Positions 53,204 through 62,798 are shown, counted from the stretch's first letter. The stretch: DNA of 64,000 nt from an uncultured Massilia sp. (GCA_913778765.1 CAJYXO010000049.1:40366-104365), one strand, 5' to 3'. Translations and numbers: made by a program. Notes: generated by a model from the sequence alone, not told the origin.

Positions 53204-54376
53204 ATGAACTTCCAACGTTACTTCGTGTCCAGCCTGACCCCGTTGCTGCTTGCCGCGGCACTCCCGGCCTCGGCCGCCACCCTGTCCGTTGGTCCGGGCA
53301 AGACTTACGCTACCCCTTGTAAGGCCATCGCTGTCGCCAAGAGCGGCGACCTGATCGAAATCACCGGTAACACCACTTACAGCGGCGACGTCTGCTACAT
53401 CAACGCCAGCAACATCACCATCCGCGGCGTCAACGGCCGTCCGAAGATCAACGCCTACGGCAAGAACGCCGGTGGCAAGGGCATCTGGGTCGTGGCGGGC
53501 AGCAATGTCACCGTCGACAACGTCGAGATGTACGGCGCCAAGGTGCCTGACCGCAACGGCGCCGCCCTGCGCCTCGAAGGCACGAATTTCACGCTGCGCA
53601 ACTCCTTCCTGCACGATAACGAGAACGGCATCCTGAGCGGCGTGAATACCGCCAGCAACATCCTGATCGAGTACACCGAGTTCGGCCACAACGGCTATGG
53701 CGACGGCCAGACCCATAACCTGTACATCGGCAATGCGGGCAGCCTGACTTTCCGTTACAACTACTCGCACGATGCGGTCGTCGGCCACAATCTGAAGTCA
53801 CGCGCCCGCACCAACATGATCGCCTACAACCGCTTCTCGTCCGGCGTGGCGGGCAGCACTGCGATCGGCGCGCCGAGCTACGAGATCGACCTGCCGAACG
53901 CCGGCACCTCCTACGTGATCGGCAACGTGATCGAGCAGCCGTCGAACAACAACAATTCGAACATGCTGGCCTATGGCGAAGAAGGCCCGACCAACCCGGC
54001 CCAGGATTTGTACGTCATCAACAACACCTTCCTGAACGACGATGCCTCGCATGGCACCTTCGTGATGATCGGCGCCAAGGTGACCAAGCCGGCGCTGCTG
54101 CAAAACAACATCTTCGGCGGCACCGGCACCCTGACCACCCAGGCCAGCGCCATCCAGAAGACCAACTACCGTTCGGCGGCGCCGGGCTTCGTGAGCCGCT
54201 CGACCTGGGACCTGCGTCCGCTGGCGAACGCCCTGGTCACTAACGCGGGTTCCGTCCCGGGCGTGTCGGCCACCGGCATCGCGCTGAAGGCCACCGGCCA
54301 GTACAAGCACGTGGCAGGCGGCACCGCCCGTCCGGTGCTGGGCAACATCGATATCGGTGCCTACGAAGCGCAGTAA
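53204..54376 (+). CDS. Secreted right-handed parallel beta-helix protein
   Basis: A 390-aa exported protein. A signal peptide of about 25 residues (SSLTPLLLAAALPASA) is followed by TLSVGPGKTYATPCKAIAVAKSGDLIEITG, the usual first coils of a right-handed beta-helix. Repeated turns such as NASNITIRGVNG, GSNVTVDNVEMYG, GTNFTLRNSFLHDN and TASNILIEYTEFGHNG continue it. There is no PEP-CTERM or lipobox. It may be a lyase or a glycan-binding protein partnering the upstream RIFT-barrel lipoprotein. ATG 53204 is chosen for GAGAGAG upstream and a complete signal peptide. Confidence 0.82.
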   Translation: MNFQRYFVSSLTPLLLAAALPASAATLSVGPGKTYATPCKAIAVAKSGDLIEITGNTTYSGDVCYINASNITIRGVNGRPKINAYGKNAGGKGIWVVAGSNVTVDNVEMYGAKVPDRNGAALRLEGTNFTLRNSFLHDNENGILSGVNTASNILIEYTEFGHNGYGDGQTHNLYIGNAGSLTFRYNYSHDAVVGHNLKSRARTNMIAYNRFSSGVAGSTAIGAPSYEIDLPNAGTSYVIGNVIEQPSNNNNSNMLAYGEEGPTNPAQDLYVINNTFLNDDASHGTFVMIGAKVTKPALLQNNIFGGTGTLTTQASAIQKTNYRSAAPGFVSRSTWDLRPLANALVTNAGSVPGVSATGIALKATGQYKHVAGGTARPVLGNIDIGAYEAQ

Positions 54377-54401
54377 GCTTCCGCATCGTTTGACGAAAAA
54401 A

Positions 54402-54432
54402 AAGCTGGCTCCGCAAGGGGCCAGCTTTTTTA
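54402..54432. terminator. Bidirectional terminator
   Basis: Stem AAGCTGGC / GCCAGCTT around TCCGCAAGGG, with T-runs on both strands (A-run 5', T-run 3'). It separates the beta-helix gene from the convergent acyltransferase gene. Confidence 0.92.
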
Positions 54433-54446
54433 TTGGGGGCGCGCCC

Positions 54447-55436
54447 TCAGCCTGGTACGCGGACGCCGGCCGACGCCGGCTTGCTGAACACGAGTTGCAC
54501 CAGCTTGTTGCCGAGGATATTCAGGATCCAGGCGGTGACAATGATCAAGGTCATCGTGATCACGAAGTCGAGCGCGTTGATGCCGGTCGGGTGCACGAAC
54601 AAATAGGTGTGGATGAGGAAGATCTCGAGCAGGCAGTTTTCGAGTTTCGCCAGGGCGCGCAGGATACCCCACTGCGGCAGGCGGGCGCGCATCAGCCACA
54701 GATTGGTCGTGATACAAGCCAGGCCGACCAGTGCGCCATTCGCGACTTTGAAGCCGAACACGAGGTTGCTGGCCAACAGCACGACCAGCGCCACGATCGT
54801 CAGCCCCAGCGAGACGCGCGCCGGAATCTGCGTGCCATACATGCCGGCAAACACGCCGAGGATGAAACCGAGCGCCGTCAGCCACAGCGAAAACGGCAGC
54901 ACGACATGGTCGTTCAGCCAGAAGAAGACGACCGTCGCCACCAGCGGATACAGGAAGTCGCCGCGGCCGGCGGCGGCCAGCCGGGCCAGGAAGGGATAAG
55001 CCACGTAGAACAGCAACAGCAGGGTGAAGAACCACAGGCCGGCGCCCAGCGCGCTGGCGTTATGGCCGAACAGGTTCAGGAAACCCGACAGACCGAACAC
55101 ATGGACCAGGCTGTGCCAGTGAAACACGGTCTTGCCTTCGGCCAGCAACAGGATGGCCACGCAAGCCAGCAGGAACCAGTAACGCACCGCCAGCCGCTCG
55201 ATTTTCTTGCGCCAGAACTTGCCCACGTCGACATCGACGCCATAGATCTGCGCGGTGAACATGCCGGAAGAAAACGCGAAGATCACGAGGCCGATGCTGG
55301 TCGGGATCCACATGGGCAAGTCGATGCCGATAGGCCAGTGCGAAGTGGCGACGCAGAGGATGGACAAGACTTTGAAAACGGAAAAATTGAAGCTGATCGA
55401 AGCAGCCTGATCAGATTGTGCAGGGCGAGGCGTCAC
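54447..55436 (-). CDS. Acyltransferase-3 family membrane protein
   Basis: A 329-aa membrane protein with about ten helices. SFNFSVFKVLSILCVATSHWP places an early His, as in the OafA/NodX-type acyltransferases, and AVRYWFLLACVAILLL, GLWFFTLLLLFYVAYPFL and FLIHTYLFVHPTG give the later membrane segments. Such proteins move acetyl or succinyl groups across the membrane onto surface glycans. GTG 55436 is chosen because GGGA lies six bases upstream; an alternative TTG at 55499 would add 21 polar residues. Its 3' end meets the bidirectional terminator. Confidence 0.75.
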   Translation of the reverse strand: MTPRPAQSDQAASISFNFSVFKVLSILCVATSHWPIGIDLPMWIPTSIGLVIFAFSSGMFTAQIYGVDVDVGKFWRKKIERLAVRYWFLLACVAILLLAEGKTVFHWHSLVHVFGLSGFLNLFGHNASALGAGLWFFTLLLLFYVAYPFLARLAAAGRGDFLYPLVATVVFFWLNDHVVLPFSLWLTALGFILGVFAGMYGTQIPARVSLGLTIVALVVLLASNLVFGFKVANGALVGLACITTNLWLMRARLPQWGILRALAKLENCLLEIFLIHTYLFVHPTGINALDFVITMTLIIVTAWILNILGNKLVQLVFSKPASAGVRVPG

Positions 55437-55555
55437 GTGGTGTCCCGATTTGATGGGCTGGGGATGGTTGAATATACACCTGCAATTTTTTATTAGCAAT
55501 TATTCAGCAAACGTGCGCTCCCCTGTAACAACGAAGAGCGCCGCCTGGCCGGCGT

Positions 55556-57577
55556 TTACCAGATGATCACGCGCTCCTTCGGCGCCAGATACATCTGGTC
55601 ACCCTGCTTCACGCCGAAGGCCTGATAAAAGCCCGGCTGGTTGCGCAGGGTGCCGTTGGCGCGGAACTGGTCCGGCGAATGCGGGTCGGCCTTGATCGAC
55701 GCGATCTGCTGCTGTTCGCGCATCTTCGAACGCCATACCTGGGCCCAGCCCATGTAAAGGCGCTGCTCGCCGCTCAGGCCGTCAATGACGGGCGCCTTCT
55801 TCCCTTTCAGCGAAATCTTGTAGGCTTTATAGGCGATCGCCAGGCCGGAGTTGTCGGCGATGTTCTCGCCGAGGGTCAGCTCGCCGTTCACGCGGTAGCC
55901 CTTCACCGGCTCGAAGGCGTTGTACTGCTTCACCAGCGCCGTGGTCTTGGCCTTGAAGTTCTTGTGGTCCGCCGCGGTCCACCAGTCGCGCAGGTTGCCG
56001 TTGCCGTCGTACTGGGCGCCCTGGTCGTCGAAGCCGTGGCTGATCTCGTGGCCGATCACGGCGCCGATGCCGCCGTAGTTGACGGCATCGTCGGCGTTGG
56101 CATCGAAGAACGGCGGCTGCAGGATCGCGGCCGGGAACACGATCTCGTTCATCTCCGGGTTGTAATAGGCGTTGACCGTCTGCGGGGTCATGCCCCATTC
56201 GTCGCGGTCGATCGGCTTGCCCAGCTTGTTGATTTCGCGGTCGGCCTCGACCACGCGCGAGCGCATCACGTTGCCGACCAGGTCGTCGCGCTTGACCACC
56301 AGGGCCGAATAATCCTTCCACTTGCTCGGATAGCCGATCTTCGGCGTGAACTTGGCCAGCTTGGCCTGCGCTTCCTTTTTGGTCTTCGGGCTCATCCAGT
56401 CGAGCTTGTCGATCGACTGTTTATACGCGGCCAGCAGGTTCTTCACCATCGCTTCCATGCGCGCCTTGCGCGCCGGCGGGAAATATTCGGCCACGTAGAG
56501 TTTACCGAGCGCCTCGCCCTGCGAACGCTCGACCGCGCCGACGCCACGCTTCCAGCGCGGTTCCATCTCCGGGGTGCCGGACAGGGTCTTGCCGTAGAAG
56601 TCGAAACGCTCGTCGACGAAGGCCTTCGACAGGTAGCCGCCGTAGGCATCGACCAGGTGCATGGCCAGATACGACTTCCAGGTATCGAGCGAGGTCTTGT
56701 TCGACAGTTCCACGAAAGCCTTCAGATAGCTCGGCTGGCCGACGATCACGTAGGTGGTCTTGCCGGACAGGCCGGCAGCGTCCAGCCAGGCTTTCCAGTC
56801 GTAGCCCGGCGCCAGCTTGTCCATGTCGGCCAGGTTCACCTTGTTGTAGGCCTTGATCGGATCGCGCAGCTCGACCTTGGTCCACTGGATCTTCGCCAGC
56901 TCGGTTTCGAAGCCGACGATGGATTTCGCATCGAACACGGCGCGCGGGTTGCCGACCAGGGTCAGCATGCGCTCGACGTGCTGCTCGTACTTCGCCTTGG
57001 CTTCCGCCAGCTTGGCGTCGTCGGCGCTCAGGTAATAGTCGCGGTCCGGCATCGCCAGCCCGCCCTGGCCGATGTCGGCGACGTATTTGGTGGAGTCCTT
57101 GTTGTCCTGGTGGATGCCGAAATCGAAGGGCACCTTCACGCCGATCTTGCCGAGGTGGGCCAGCAGGGCCGGCAATGCCGACTTGTCCTTCAGCGCGGCG
57201 ATGCGGTCCAGCTCCGCCTGCAGCGGCGCGGCGCCGAGCTGCTCGAGGCGGGCTTCGTCCATGAAGCTGGCGTAGAAGTCGCCGATGCGTTGGGCGTCCG
57301 CGTCCTGGGCGCCGGCGCCGGCCGAGACTTTTTCGATGATGCCGCGCAGCTGGCCCAGCGAGTCTTCATACAGCTGGTCGAACGAACCCCAGCTGGCCTG
57401 GTCGGCCGGGATCTCGACGGTCTGCAGCCACTTGCCGTTCACGTGCTTGTAGAAATCGTTCTGCGGACGCACCGAAGCATCGATGTACTGGGTGGCGATG
57501 CCGCTGGCGCGGTCGGCGGCGTGGGCGAAGCCGGCGGCCAGCGCCAGGCTCAGGGCGCTCAATGCGAGGCGGTTCAT
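55556..57577 (-). CDS. M13 family metallopeptidase, copy 1
   Basis: A 673-aa exported zinc endopeptidase of the neprilysin/PepO family. The signal peptide is MNRLALSALSLALAAGFAHA. The zinc motif HEISH lies in VIGHEISHGFDDQGAQYDG, and the third ligand is in GENIADNSGL. The substrate-side NAYYNPEMNEIVFPA is intact. It ends ERVIIW instead of the CxVW of many relatives. It is very similar along its whole length to copy 2 just upstream, so one arose by tandem duplication. It degrades peptides in the periplasm. No terminator is evident after it. Confidence 0.95.
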   Translation of the reverse strand: MNRLALSALSLALAAGFAHAADRASGIATQYIDASVRPQNDFYKHVNGKWLQTVEIPADQASWGSFDQLYEDSLGQLRGIIEKVSAGAGAQDADAQRIGDFYASFMDEARLEQLGAAPLQAELDRIAALKDKSALPALLAHLGKIGVKVPFDFGIHQDNKDSTKYVADIGQGGLAMPDRDYYLSADDAKLAEAKAKYEQHVERMLTLVGNPRAVFDAKSIVGFETELAKIQWTKVELRDPIKAYNKVNLADMDKLAPGYDWKAWLDAAGLSGKTTYVIVGQPSYLKAFVELSNKTSLDTWKSYLAMHLVDAYGGYLSKAFVDERFDFYGKTLSGTPEMEPRWKRGVGAVERSQGEALGKLYVAEYFPPARKARMEAMVKNLLAAYKQSIDKLDWMSPKTKKEAQAKLAKFTPKIGYPSKWKDYSALVVKRDDLVGNVMRSRVVEADREINKLGKPIDRDEWGMTPQTVNAYYNPEMNEIVFPAAILQPPFFDANADDAVNYGGIGAVIGHEISHGFDDQGAQYDGNGNLRDWWTAADHKNFKAKTTALVKQYNAFEPVKGYRVNGELTLGENIADNSGLAIAYKAYKISLKGKKAPVIDGLSGEQRLYMGWAQVWRSKMREQQQIASIKADPHSPDQFRANGTLRNQPGFYQAFGVKQGDQMYLAPKERVIIW

Positions 57578-57628
57578 GACGGACGATCCCCTAAATGTTG
57601 TTGTGTTCTTATTGTAGCGTTAATAAAA

Positions 57629-57652
57629 AAGGCCGCGGCATGCCGCGGCCTT
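57629..57652 (-). terminator. Terminator between M13 copies 2 and 1
   Basis: AAGGCCGCGGC-AT-GCCGCGGCCTT, an 11-bp perfect stem with a minimal loop, followed on the minus strand by a T-run. It follows copy 2 and suggests that copy 1 has its own promoter in the short 51-bp remainder or relies on read-through. Confidence 0.85.
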
Positions 57653-57674
57653 CCTCGTTACAGTAACGAGACGA

Positions 57675-59744
57675 TTACCAGATGATCACGCGCTCGTTCG
57701 GCGCCAGGTACATCTTGTCGCCCTGCTTCAGCTTGTAGGCCTCGTAGAAGCCCGGCTGGTTGCGCAGGGTGCCGTTGGCGCGGTACTGGCCCGGCGAGTG
57801 CGGGTCGGTCTTGACCTGCACGATCTGCTGCTGCTCGCGCATCTTCGAGCGCCACACCTGCGCCCAGCCCGCGTACAGGCGCTGGTCGCCGGTCATGCCG
57901 TCGATTACCGGGGCCTTCTTGCCCTTCAGCGAGATGTGATAGGCCTTGTAGGCGATCGCCAGACCCGAGTTGTCGGCGATGTTCTCGCCCAGGGTCAGCT
58001 CGCCGTTCACGTGGTAGCCCGGGATCGGTTCGAAGGCGTTGTACTGGTTCACCAGCGCGGTGGTCTTGGCCTTGAAGTTCTTGTGATCCGCTTCGGTCCA
58101 CCAGTCGCGCAGGTTGCCGTTGCCGTCGTACTGGGCGCCCTGGTCGTCGAAGCCGTGGCTGATCTCGTGGCCGATCACGGCGCCGATGCCGCCGTAGTTG
58201 ACCGCGTCATCCGCCTTGGCGTCGAAGAACGGCGGCTGCAGGATCGCGGCCGGGAACACGATCTCGTTCATCTCCGGGTTGTAGTAGGCGTTGATGGTCT
58301 GCGGCGTCATGCCCCACTCGTCGCGGTCGATCGGCTTGCCCAGCTTGTTGATTTCGCGGTCGGCCTCGACCACGCGCGAGCGCATCACGTTGCCGACCAG
58401 GTCGTCACGCGACACCACCAGCTGGGAGTAGTCCTTCCACTTGTTCGGGTAACCGATCTTCGGGGTGAACTTGGCCAGCTTTGCTTGCGCTTCCTTCTTG
58501 GTGGCCGGGCTCATCCAGTCGAGCTTGTTGATCGATTCCTTGTAGGCGGCCAGCAGGTTCTTCACCAGCGCTTCCATGCGCGCCTTCTTCTCCGGCGAGA
58601 AGTATTCGGCCACGTACAGCTTGCCCAGCGATTCGCCCTGCGAACGCTCGACGGCGCCGACGCCACGCTTCCAGCGCGGTTCCATTTCCTTCACGCCCGA
58701 CAGGGTCTTGCCGTAGAAGTCGAAGCGCTCGTCGACGAAGTTCTTCGACAGGAAGCTGCCGTAGGATTCGATCAGGTGCAGCGACAGGTAAGCCTTCCAG
58801 GTGTCGATCGGGGTCTTGTTGGCGACCTCCATGAAGGACTTCAGGTAGGTCGGCTGGCCCACGATCACGTAGGTCGCCTTGCCCGACAGGCCGGTGGTGT
58901 CCAGCCAGGTCTTCCAGTCGAAGCCCGGAGCGACCGTGTTCAGGTCGGCCAGGTTGACCTTGTTGTAGGCCTTAATCGGGTCGCGCAGTTCGACCTTGGT
59001 CCACTGCACCTTGGCGATCTCGGTCTCGAAGTCGACGATGGCCTTGGCATTGGCGGCGGCGTTCTTGTCGCCGGCCATGCTCAGCATCTTCTCGACGTGC
59101 TGCTGGTACTTGGCCTTGGTGTCCGCCAGCTTCTTGTCGTCCGCCTTCAGGTAGTAGTCGCGGTCCGGCATGCCCAGGCCGCCCTGGCCGATGTCGGCGA
59201 CGTACTTGGTCGAGTCCTTGTTGTCCTGGTGGATGCCGAAGTCGAACGGCACGCCGACGCCGATCTTGCCCAGGTGCGCCAGCATGGCCGGCAGCTCGGA
59301 CTTGTCCTTCAGCGCGGCGATCTTGTCCAGTTCACCCTTCAGCGGGGTCGCGCCCAGCTGTTCCAGGCGCGCTTCGTCCATGAAGCTGGCGTAGAAGTCG
59401 CCGATGCGCTGTTCGTCGGTGCCCTTGGCGGCGTTCTTGGTGGCGACCTTCTCGATGATGCCGCGCAGCTGCGGCAGGGTGTTCTCGCGCAGTTCCATGA
59501 ACGAGCCCCAGCTCGACTTGTCCGACGGGATCTCGACGGTCTTCAGCCACTTGCCGTTCAGGTATTCGAAGAAATCGTCCTGCGGGCGCACGGACGATTC
59601 GATGTATTGGGTGGCGATGCCGGCGCTCAGGGTCTGGGCCTTGGTGGCGGTGGCTTTCGCGGCGGCGCCGGCGGCGCCTTCAGCGTGGCTGACGCTGGCG
59701 ATCAGGGCCAGGGTCAGGGCGCTCAACAGATACTGCTTCTTCAT
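57675..59744 (-). CDS. M13 family metallopeptidase, copy 2
   Basis: A 689-aa exported zinc peptidase. The signal peptide is MKKQYLLSALTLALIASVSHA, followed by an Ala/Gly/Lys-rich spacer not present in copy 1. HEISH (in VIGHEISHGFDD) and GENIADNSGL are intact. It shares long identical stretches with copy 1 (for example MRSRVVEADREINKLGKPID) and has more differences in the N-terminal third. ATG 59744 has GGGAGA upstream. It lies 76 nt after copy 3. Confidence 0.95.
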   Translation of the reverse strand: MKKQYLLSALTLALIASVSHAEGAAGAAAKATATKAQTLSAGIATQYIESSVRPQDDFFEYLNGKWLKTVEIPSDKSSWGSFMELRENTLPQLRGIIEKVATKNAAKGTDEQRIGDFYASFMDEARLEQLGATPLKGELDKIAALKDKSELPAMLAHLGKIGVGVPFDFGIHQDNKDSTKYVADIGQGGLGMPDRDYYLKADDKKLADTKAKYQQHVEKMLSMAGDKNAAANAKAIVDFETEIAKVQWTKVELRDPIKAYNKVNLADLNTVAPGFDWKTWLDTTGLSGKATYVIVGQPTYLKSFMEVANKTPIDTWKAYLSLHLIESYGSFLSKNFVDERFDFYGKTLSGVKEMEPRWKRGVGAVERSQGESLGKLYVAEYFSPEKKARMEALVKNLLAAYKESINKLDWMSPATKKEAQAKLAKFTPKIGYPNKWKDYSQLVVSRDDLVGNVMRSRVVEADREINKLGKPIDRDEWGMTPQTINAYYNPEMNEIVFPAAILQPPFFDAKADDAVNYGGIGAVIGHEISHGFDDQGAQYDGNGNLRDWWTEADHKNFKAKTTALVNQYNAFEPIPGYHVNGELTLGENIADNSGLAIAYKAYHISLKGKKAPVIDGMTGDQRLYAGWAQVWRSKMREQQQIVQVKTDPHSPGQYRANGTLRNQPGFYEAYKLKQGDKMYLAPNERVIIW

Positions 59745-59820
59745 TCTTGCATCTCCCTCGGGTTGTTATGGGTGGATGGGGGCAGCGGGATCGCCGCCAC
59801 CCCGTTTCTGGTTCCTTGTA

Positions 59821-61869
59821 TTACCAGATCGTGACGCGCTCTTCAGGCTTCAGGTACATCTTGTCGCCTTCCTTGACGCCGAAGGCTTCATAGAAGGCGG
59901 CCTGGTTGCGCAGGGTGCCGTTGGCGCGGAACTGGCCCGGCGAGTGCGGATCGGTCTTGACCTGGTTGATCTGCGCCTCGTCGCGCATCTTCGAGCGCCA
60001 CACCTGGCCGAAGCCCATGAAGAAGCGCTGGTCGCCGGTCAGGCCGTCGATCACCGGCGCCGGCTGGCCGTGCAGCGAGATCTTGTAGGCCTTGTAGGCG
60101 ATGGCGAGACCCGAGTTGTCGCCGATGTTCTCGCCCAGGGTCAGGGCGCCGTTGACGTGGTAGCCCGGCACCGGCTCGAAGGCGTCGTACTGCTTGACCA
60201 GCATGTCGGTCTTGGCCTTGAAGCGGGCCTGGTCTTCCGCGGTCCACCAGTTGCGCAGGTTGCCGTCGCCGTCCGACTGCGAACCCTTGTCGTCGAAGCC
60301 GTGGCCGATTTCGTGGCCGATCACGGCGCCGATCGCGCCGTAGTTCACGGCGTCGTCGGCGGCGGCGTTGAAGAACGGCGGCTGCAGGATCGCGGCCGGG
60401 AACACGATCTCGTTCAGGCGCGAGTTGTAGTACGCGTTGATGGTCTGCGGCGTCATGCCCCATTCTTCGCGGTCGATCGGCTTGCCCAGCTTGTTGATGT
60501 TGCGGTTGTAGGCGAAGTTCGCGGTGCGCATCACGTTGCCGACCAGGTCATCCTTCTTGATGGCCAGCTTCGAGTAGTCGCGCCACTTGTTCGGGTAGCC
60601 GATCTTCGGGTTGAACTTGGCCAGCTTGGCTTGCGCTTCCTTCTTGGTCTCCGCGCCCATCCAGTCGAGGTTGTTGATCGACTCCTTGTAGGCAGCCAGC
60701 ACGTTCTTCACCAGCTCTTCCATGCGGGCCTTGCGCTCCGGCGGGAAGTACTGGGCGGTGTACTCGCGGCCCAGGGCTTCGCCCAGCGCGCCTTCGACGG
60801 TGGCGACGCCACGCTTCCAGCGCGGTTCCTGCTCCTTCACGCCCGACAGGGTCTTGCCGTAGAAGTCGAAACGCTCGTCGACGAAGTTCTTCGACAAGTA
60901 AGGCGCGTATTCGCGCAGCACCTGCCACTGGAAGTAGGCCTTCACGGTCTCGAGGTCGGTGTCGTTCAGCACCTTGTTGAAGCCGGTGATGTAGCTCGGC
61001 TGGCCGACGATCACGTAGTCCGCCTTGTTGCCGATGCCGGCGGCGCCCAGCGCGGCCTTCCAGTCGTAGTCCGGGGCCAGCTTGGACAGCTCGTCCACGC
61101 CCATCTTGTTGTAGCTCTTGTTCGGGTCGCGCAGGTCGACGCGGTTCCACTGCACTTCCGCCAGCTTGGTCTCGAAGGCGACGATGGCCTTGGCCTTGGC
61201 GGCGGCGTCCTTGTCGCCGGCCAGCGACAGCATGTTGGTGACGTGCTGCTCGTACTTGGCCTTGATGCCGGCCATGCGCTTGTCATCCATCTTCAGGTAG
61301 TAGTCGCGATCCGGCAGACCGAGGCCACCCTGGCGGATGTAGGTCGCGTACTTGGTCGATTGCTTGGCGTCCTGGGCGATGCCGATGCCGTACGGGGTCG
61401 CCACGCCGATCTGCGACAGGTGGGCCACCAGGGCCGGCACGCCGCGCTTGTCCTTCAGCGCACGGATGCGGTTCAGCTCACCGGCCAGCGGCTTGGTGCC
61501 GAGCGCTTCGAGCTTCTTCTCGTCCATGAAGCTGGTGTACAGGTCGCCGATCTTCTGCTCGTCGCTGCCGGCTTTCTTGCCCGGCTTCTTCTGGTCCGCT
61601 TCGACGATGCCGCGGATCTGGCCCTGGGTGCTGTCGCGCAGCGCGATGAAGGTGCCCCAGCTGGTGCGGTCCGACGGGATCTCCGTCGTCTGCAGCCACT
61701 TGCCGTTCAGGTGACCGAAGAAATCGTCCTGGGCGCGCACGCCCTGGTCGATGTACTGCGTTTCGATGCCGGAGGTCATGCCATTGGCAGCAGTGTGGGC
61801 ATTGTCCGCCGCGCTGGCGAAAGCGGCCAGCATGGACAGGGTCAGGGTGCTCAGAAGGTGTCGTTTCAC
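59821..61869 (-). CDS. M13 family metallopeptidase, copy 3
   Basis: A 682-aa exported zinc peptidase and the most divergent of the tandem trio. GTG 61869 follows AAGGAA, and the signal peptide is VKRHLLSTLTLSMLAAFASA. The zinc motif is HEIGH in VIGHEIGHGFDDKGSQSDG, against HEISH in the other two, with GENIGDNSGL for the third ligand block (copies 1 and 2 have GENIADNSGL). It ends ERVTIW. These changes may shift its specificity. It is the promoter-proximal copy. Confidence 0.95.
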   Translation of the reverse strand: MKRHLLSTLTLSMLAAFASAADNAHTAANGMTSGIETQYIDQGVRAQDDFFGHLNGKWLQTTEIPSDRTSWGTFIALRDSTQGQIRGIVEADQKKPGKKAGSDEQKIGDLYTSFMDEKKLEALGTKPLAGELNRIRALKDKRGVPALVAHLSQIGVATPYGIGIAQDAKQSTKYATYIRQGGLGLPDRDYYLKMDDKRMAGIKAKYEQHVTNMLSLAGDKDAAAKAKAIVAFETKLAEVQWNRVDLRDPNKSYNKMGVDELSKLAPDYDWKAALGAAGIGNKADYVIVGQPSYITGFNKVLNDTDLETVKAYFQWQVLREYAPYLSKNFVDERFDFYGKTLSGVKEQEPRWKRGVATVEGALGEALGREYTAQYFPPERKARMEELVKNVLAAYKESINNLDWMGAETKKEAQAKLAKFNPKIGYPNKWRDYSKLAIKKDDLVGNVMRTANFAYNRNINKLGKPIDREEWGMTPQTINAYYNSRLNEIVFPAAILQPPFFNAAADDAVNYGAIGAVIGHEIGHGFDDKGSQSDGDGNLRNWWTAEDQARFKAKTDMLVKQYDAFEPVPGYHVNGALTLGENIGDNSGLAIAYKAYKISLHGQPAPVIDGLTGDQRFFMGFGQVWRSKMRDEAQINQVKTDPHSPGQFRANGTLRNQAAFYEAFGVKEGDKMYLKPEERVTIW

Positions 61870-62208
61870 GAGGAAGTTCCTTGGTTGCGGGAAAATAGGC
61901 TTGTGGCCATCGGCAAATGTATCACAGCCCGGCTTGCCGAAACCGGGCTGATGTATTGCATTTACTACAGGTTCGTGGGAGGCGATGCGGGGACGACGAT
62001 GCCGGACAGGACATCGGGATCAGTGTGCTCATGCTTATCGTTATTGTCGGTTGCCCCGAACTATTGCCATCCGGGTTCAATCAATTCTAGCCGTTAAGCA
62101 TGGCGTGGGAAGGGGTCAGGGGGTGGTTGTTACTTTACGATACATGGCAGGAAGGGAATCAGGCTAAAAAGCAACGCGGCAATGATTGGCTGGACCGGTC
62201 CAGCCCGC
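61870..62208. other. Intergenic region between Spy-like gene and M13 cluster
   Basis: This 339-bp region has no supported gene. It contains a hairpin CAGCCCGG/CCGGGCTG (61925-61950) in the leader of M13 copy 3 and a perfect palindrome at 62188-62205. Confidence 0.55.
62188..62205 (-). terminator. Palindrome after the Spy-like gene
   Basis: GGCTGGACCGGTCCAGCC, an 18-bp perfect palindrome starting 4 nt past the stop. No adjacent T-run (a T-rich stretch comes about 20 nt later), so termination is possible but not certain. Confidence 0.45.
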
Positions 62209-62778
62209 TCAGCCGCCGATATTGATGCCGGCGCCGCCGGGGCCGCCCATGCCGCCACGGCCATGACCGCCCATGCCGCGGCCGCCGCGTTCCCCACTTC
62301 GCTCGCCGCCGCGCCCGCCATTCGGCCGCCCTTCCGGCGCCACCCGCTGCAGCTGTTCGCCGATGAGGGTGGCGACCTGGCGCCGCTGGCCGTCGTCGAG
62401 GGCGTCGTTCAGGCTCAGCCACAGCTCGCGCAGCTGCCTGTCTTCCTGGGCAGAGGCGGCGCTTTCCGCCTCGACCAGCGCGCTCAGTTCGCGCAGTTCG
62501 ACATCCGGCCGGGCCAGCAGGGTCTTCGCCTTGTCCTGCAGCGCCTCGCGCCGGTGCTGGCGCTCGCGCAGCAGCGCATGCGATTTGCCGTCGACCTGCA
62601 GCCACAGGGTCTGCTGGTTCGCGTTCAGGTTCAGCGATTTCTTGAATTCGGCGGTCATCGGCAGCAGGTCCTCGGCCCGCATGTCCATCAGCGGGACGGC
62701 AAGGCTCGATCCTGCGGCCGCGACGGCGGCGGCGAACAGGCAGGCGCGGACGAGGCGCGCGGAGATGCGGATGGTCAT
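62209..62778 (-). CDS. Spy/CpxP-like periplasmic protein with Gly/Arg-rich tail
   Basis: A 189-aa exported helical protein. A signal peptide covers about 28 residues (LVRACLFAAAVAAAGSSLA). The body carries LTP-like helices, MTAEFKKSLNLNANQQTLWLQVD and LWLSLNDALDDGQRRQVATLIGEQLQ, in the pattern of Spy/CpxP chaperones (an L-x-L-x-x-x-Q turn). The last 40 residues are GGRGGERSG-type low complexity, unusual for Spy. It probably guards periplasmic folding under envelope stress. Two CpxR-like direct repeats and a terminator-type hairpin lie in its leader. Confidence 0.75.
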   Translation of the reverse strand: MTIRISARLVRACLFAAAVAAAGSSLAVPLMDMRAEDLLPMTAEFKKSLNLNANQQTLWLQVDGKSHALLRERQHRREALQDKAKTLLARPDVELRELSALVEAESAASAQEDRQLRELWLSLNDALDDGQRRQVATLIGEQLQRVAPEGRPNGGRGGERSGERGGRGMGGHGRGGMGGPGGAGINIGG

Positions 62779-62798
62779 GGTGGCAAGCTCCTGGGCAT

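Noticed and set aside
50766..54376. RIFT-barrel and beta-helix proteins as further PEP-CTERM substrates
   Set aside because: Neither C-terminus has a PEP motif, hydrophobic helix and basic tail; one is a lipoprotein, the other a plain secreted protein.
59745..59820. GC-N10-CC pattern between M13 copies 3 and 2 as a minus-strand sigma-54 site
   Set aside because: Only the GG/GC dinucleotides and a few other bases match; the CAC and TTGC cores are absent.
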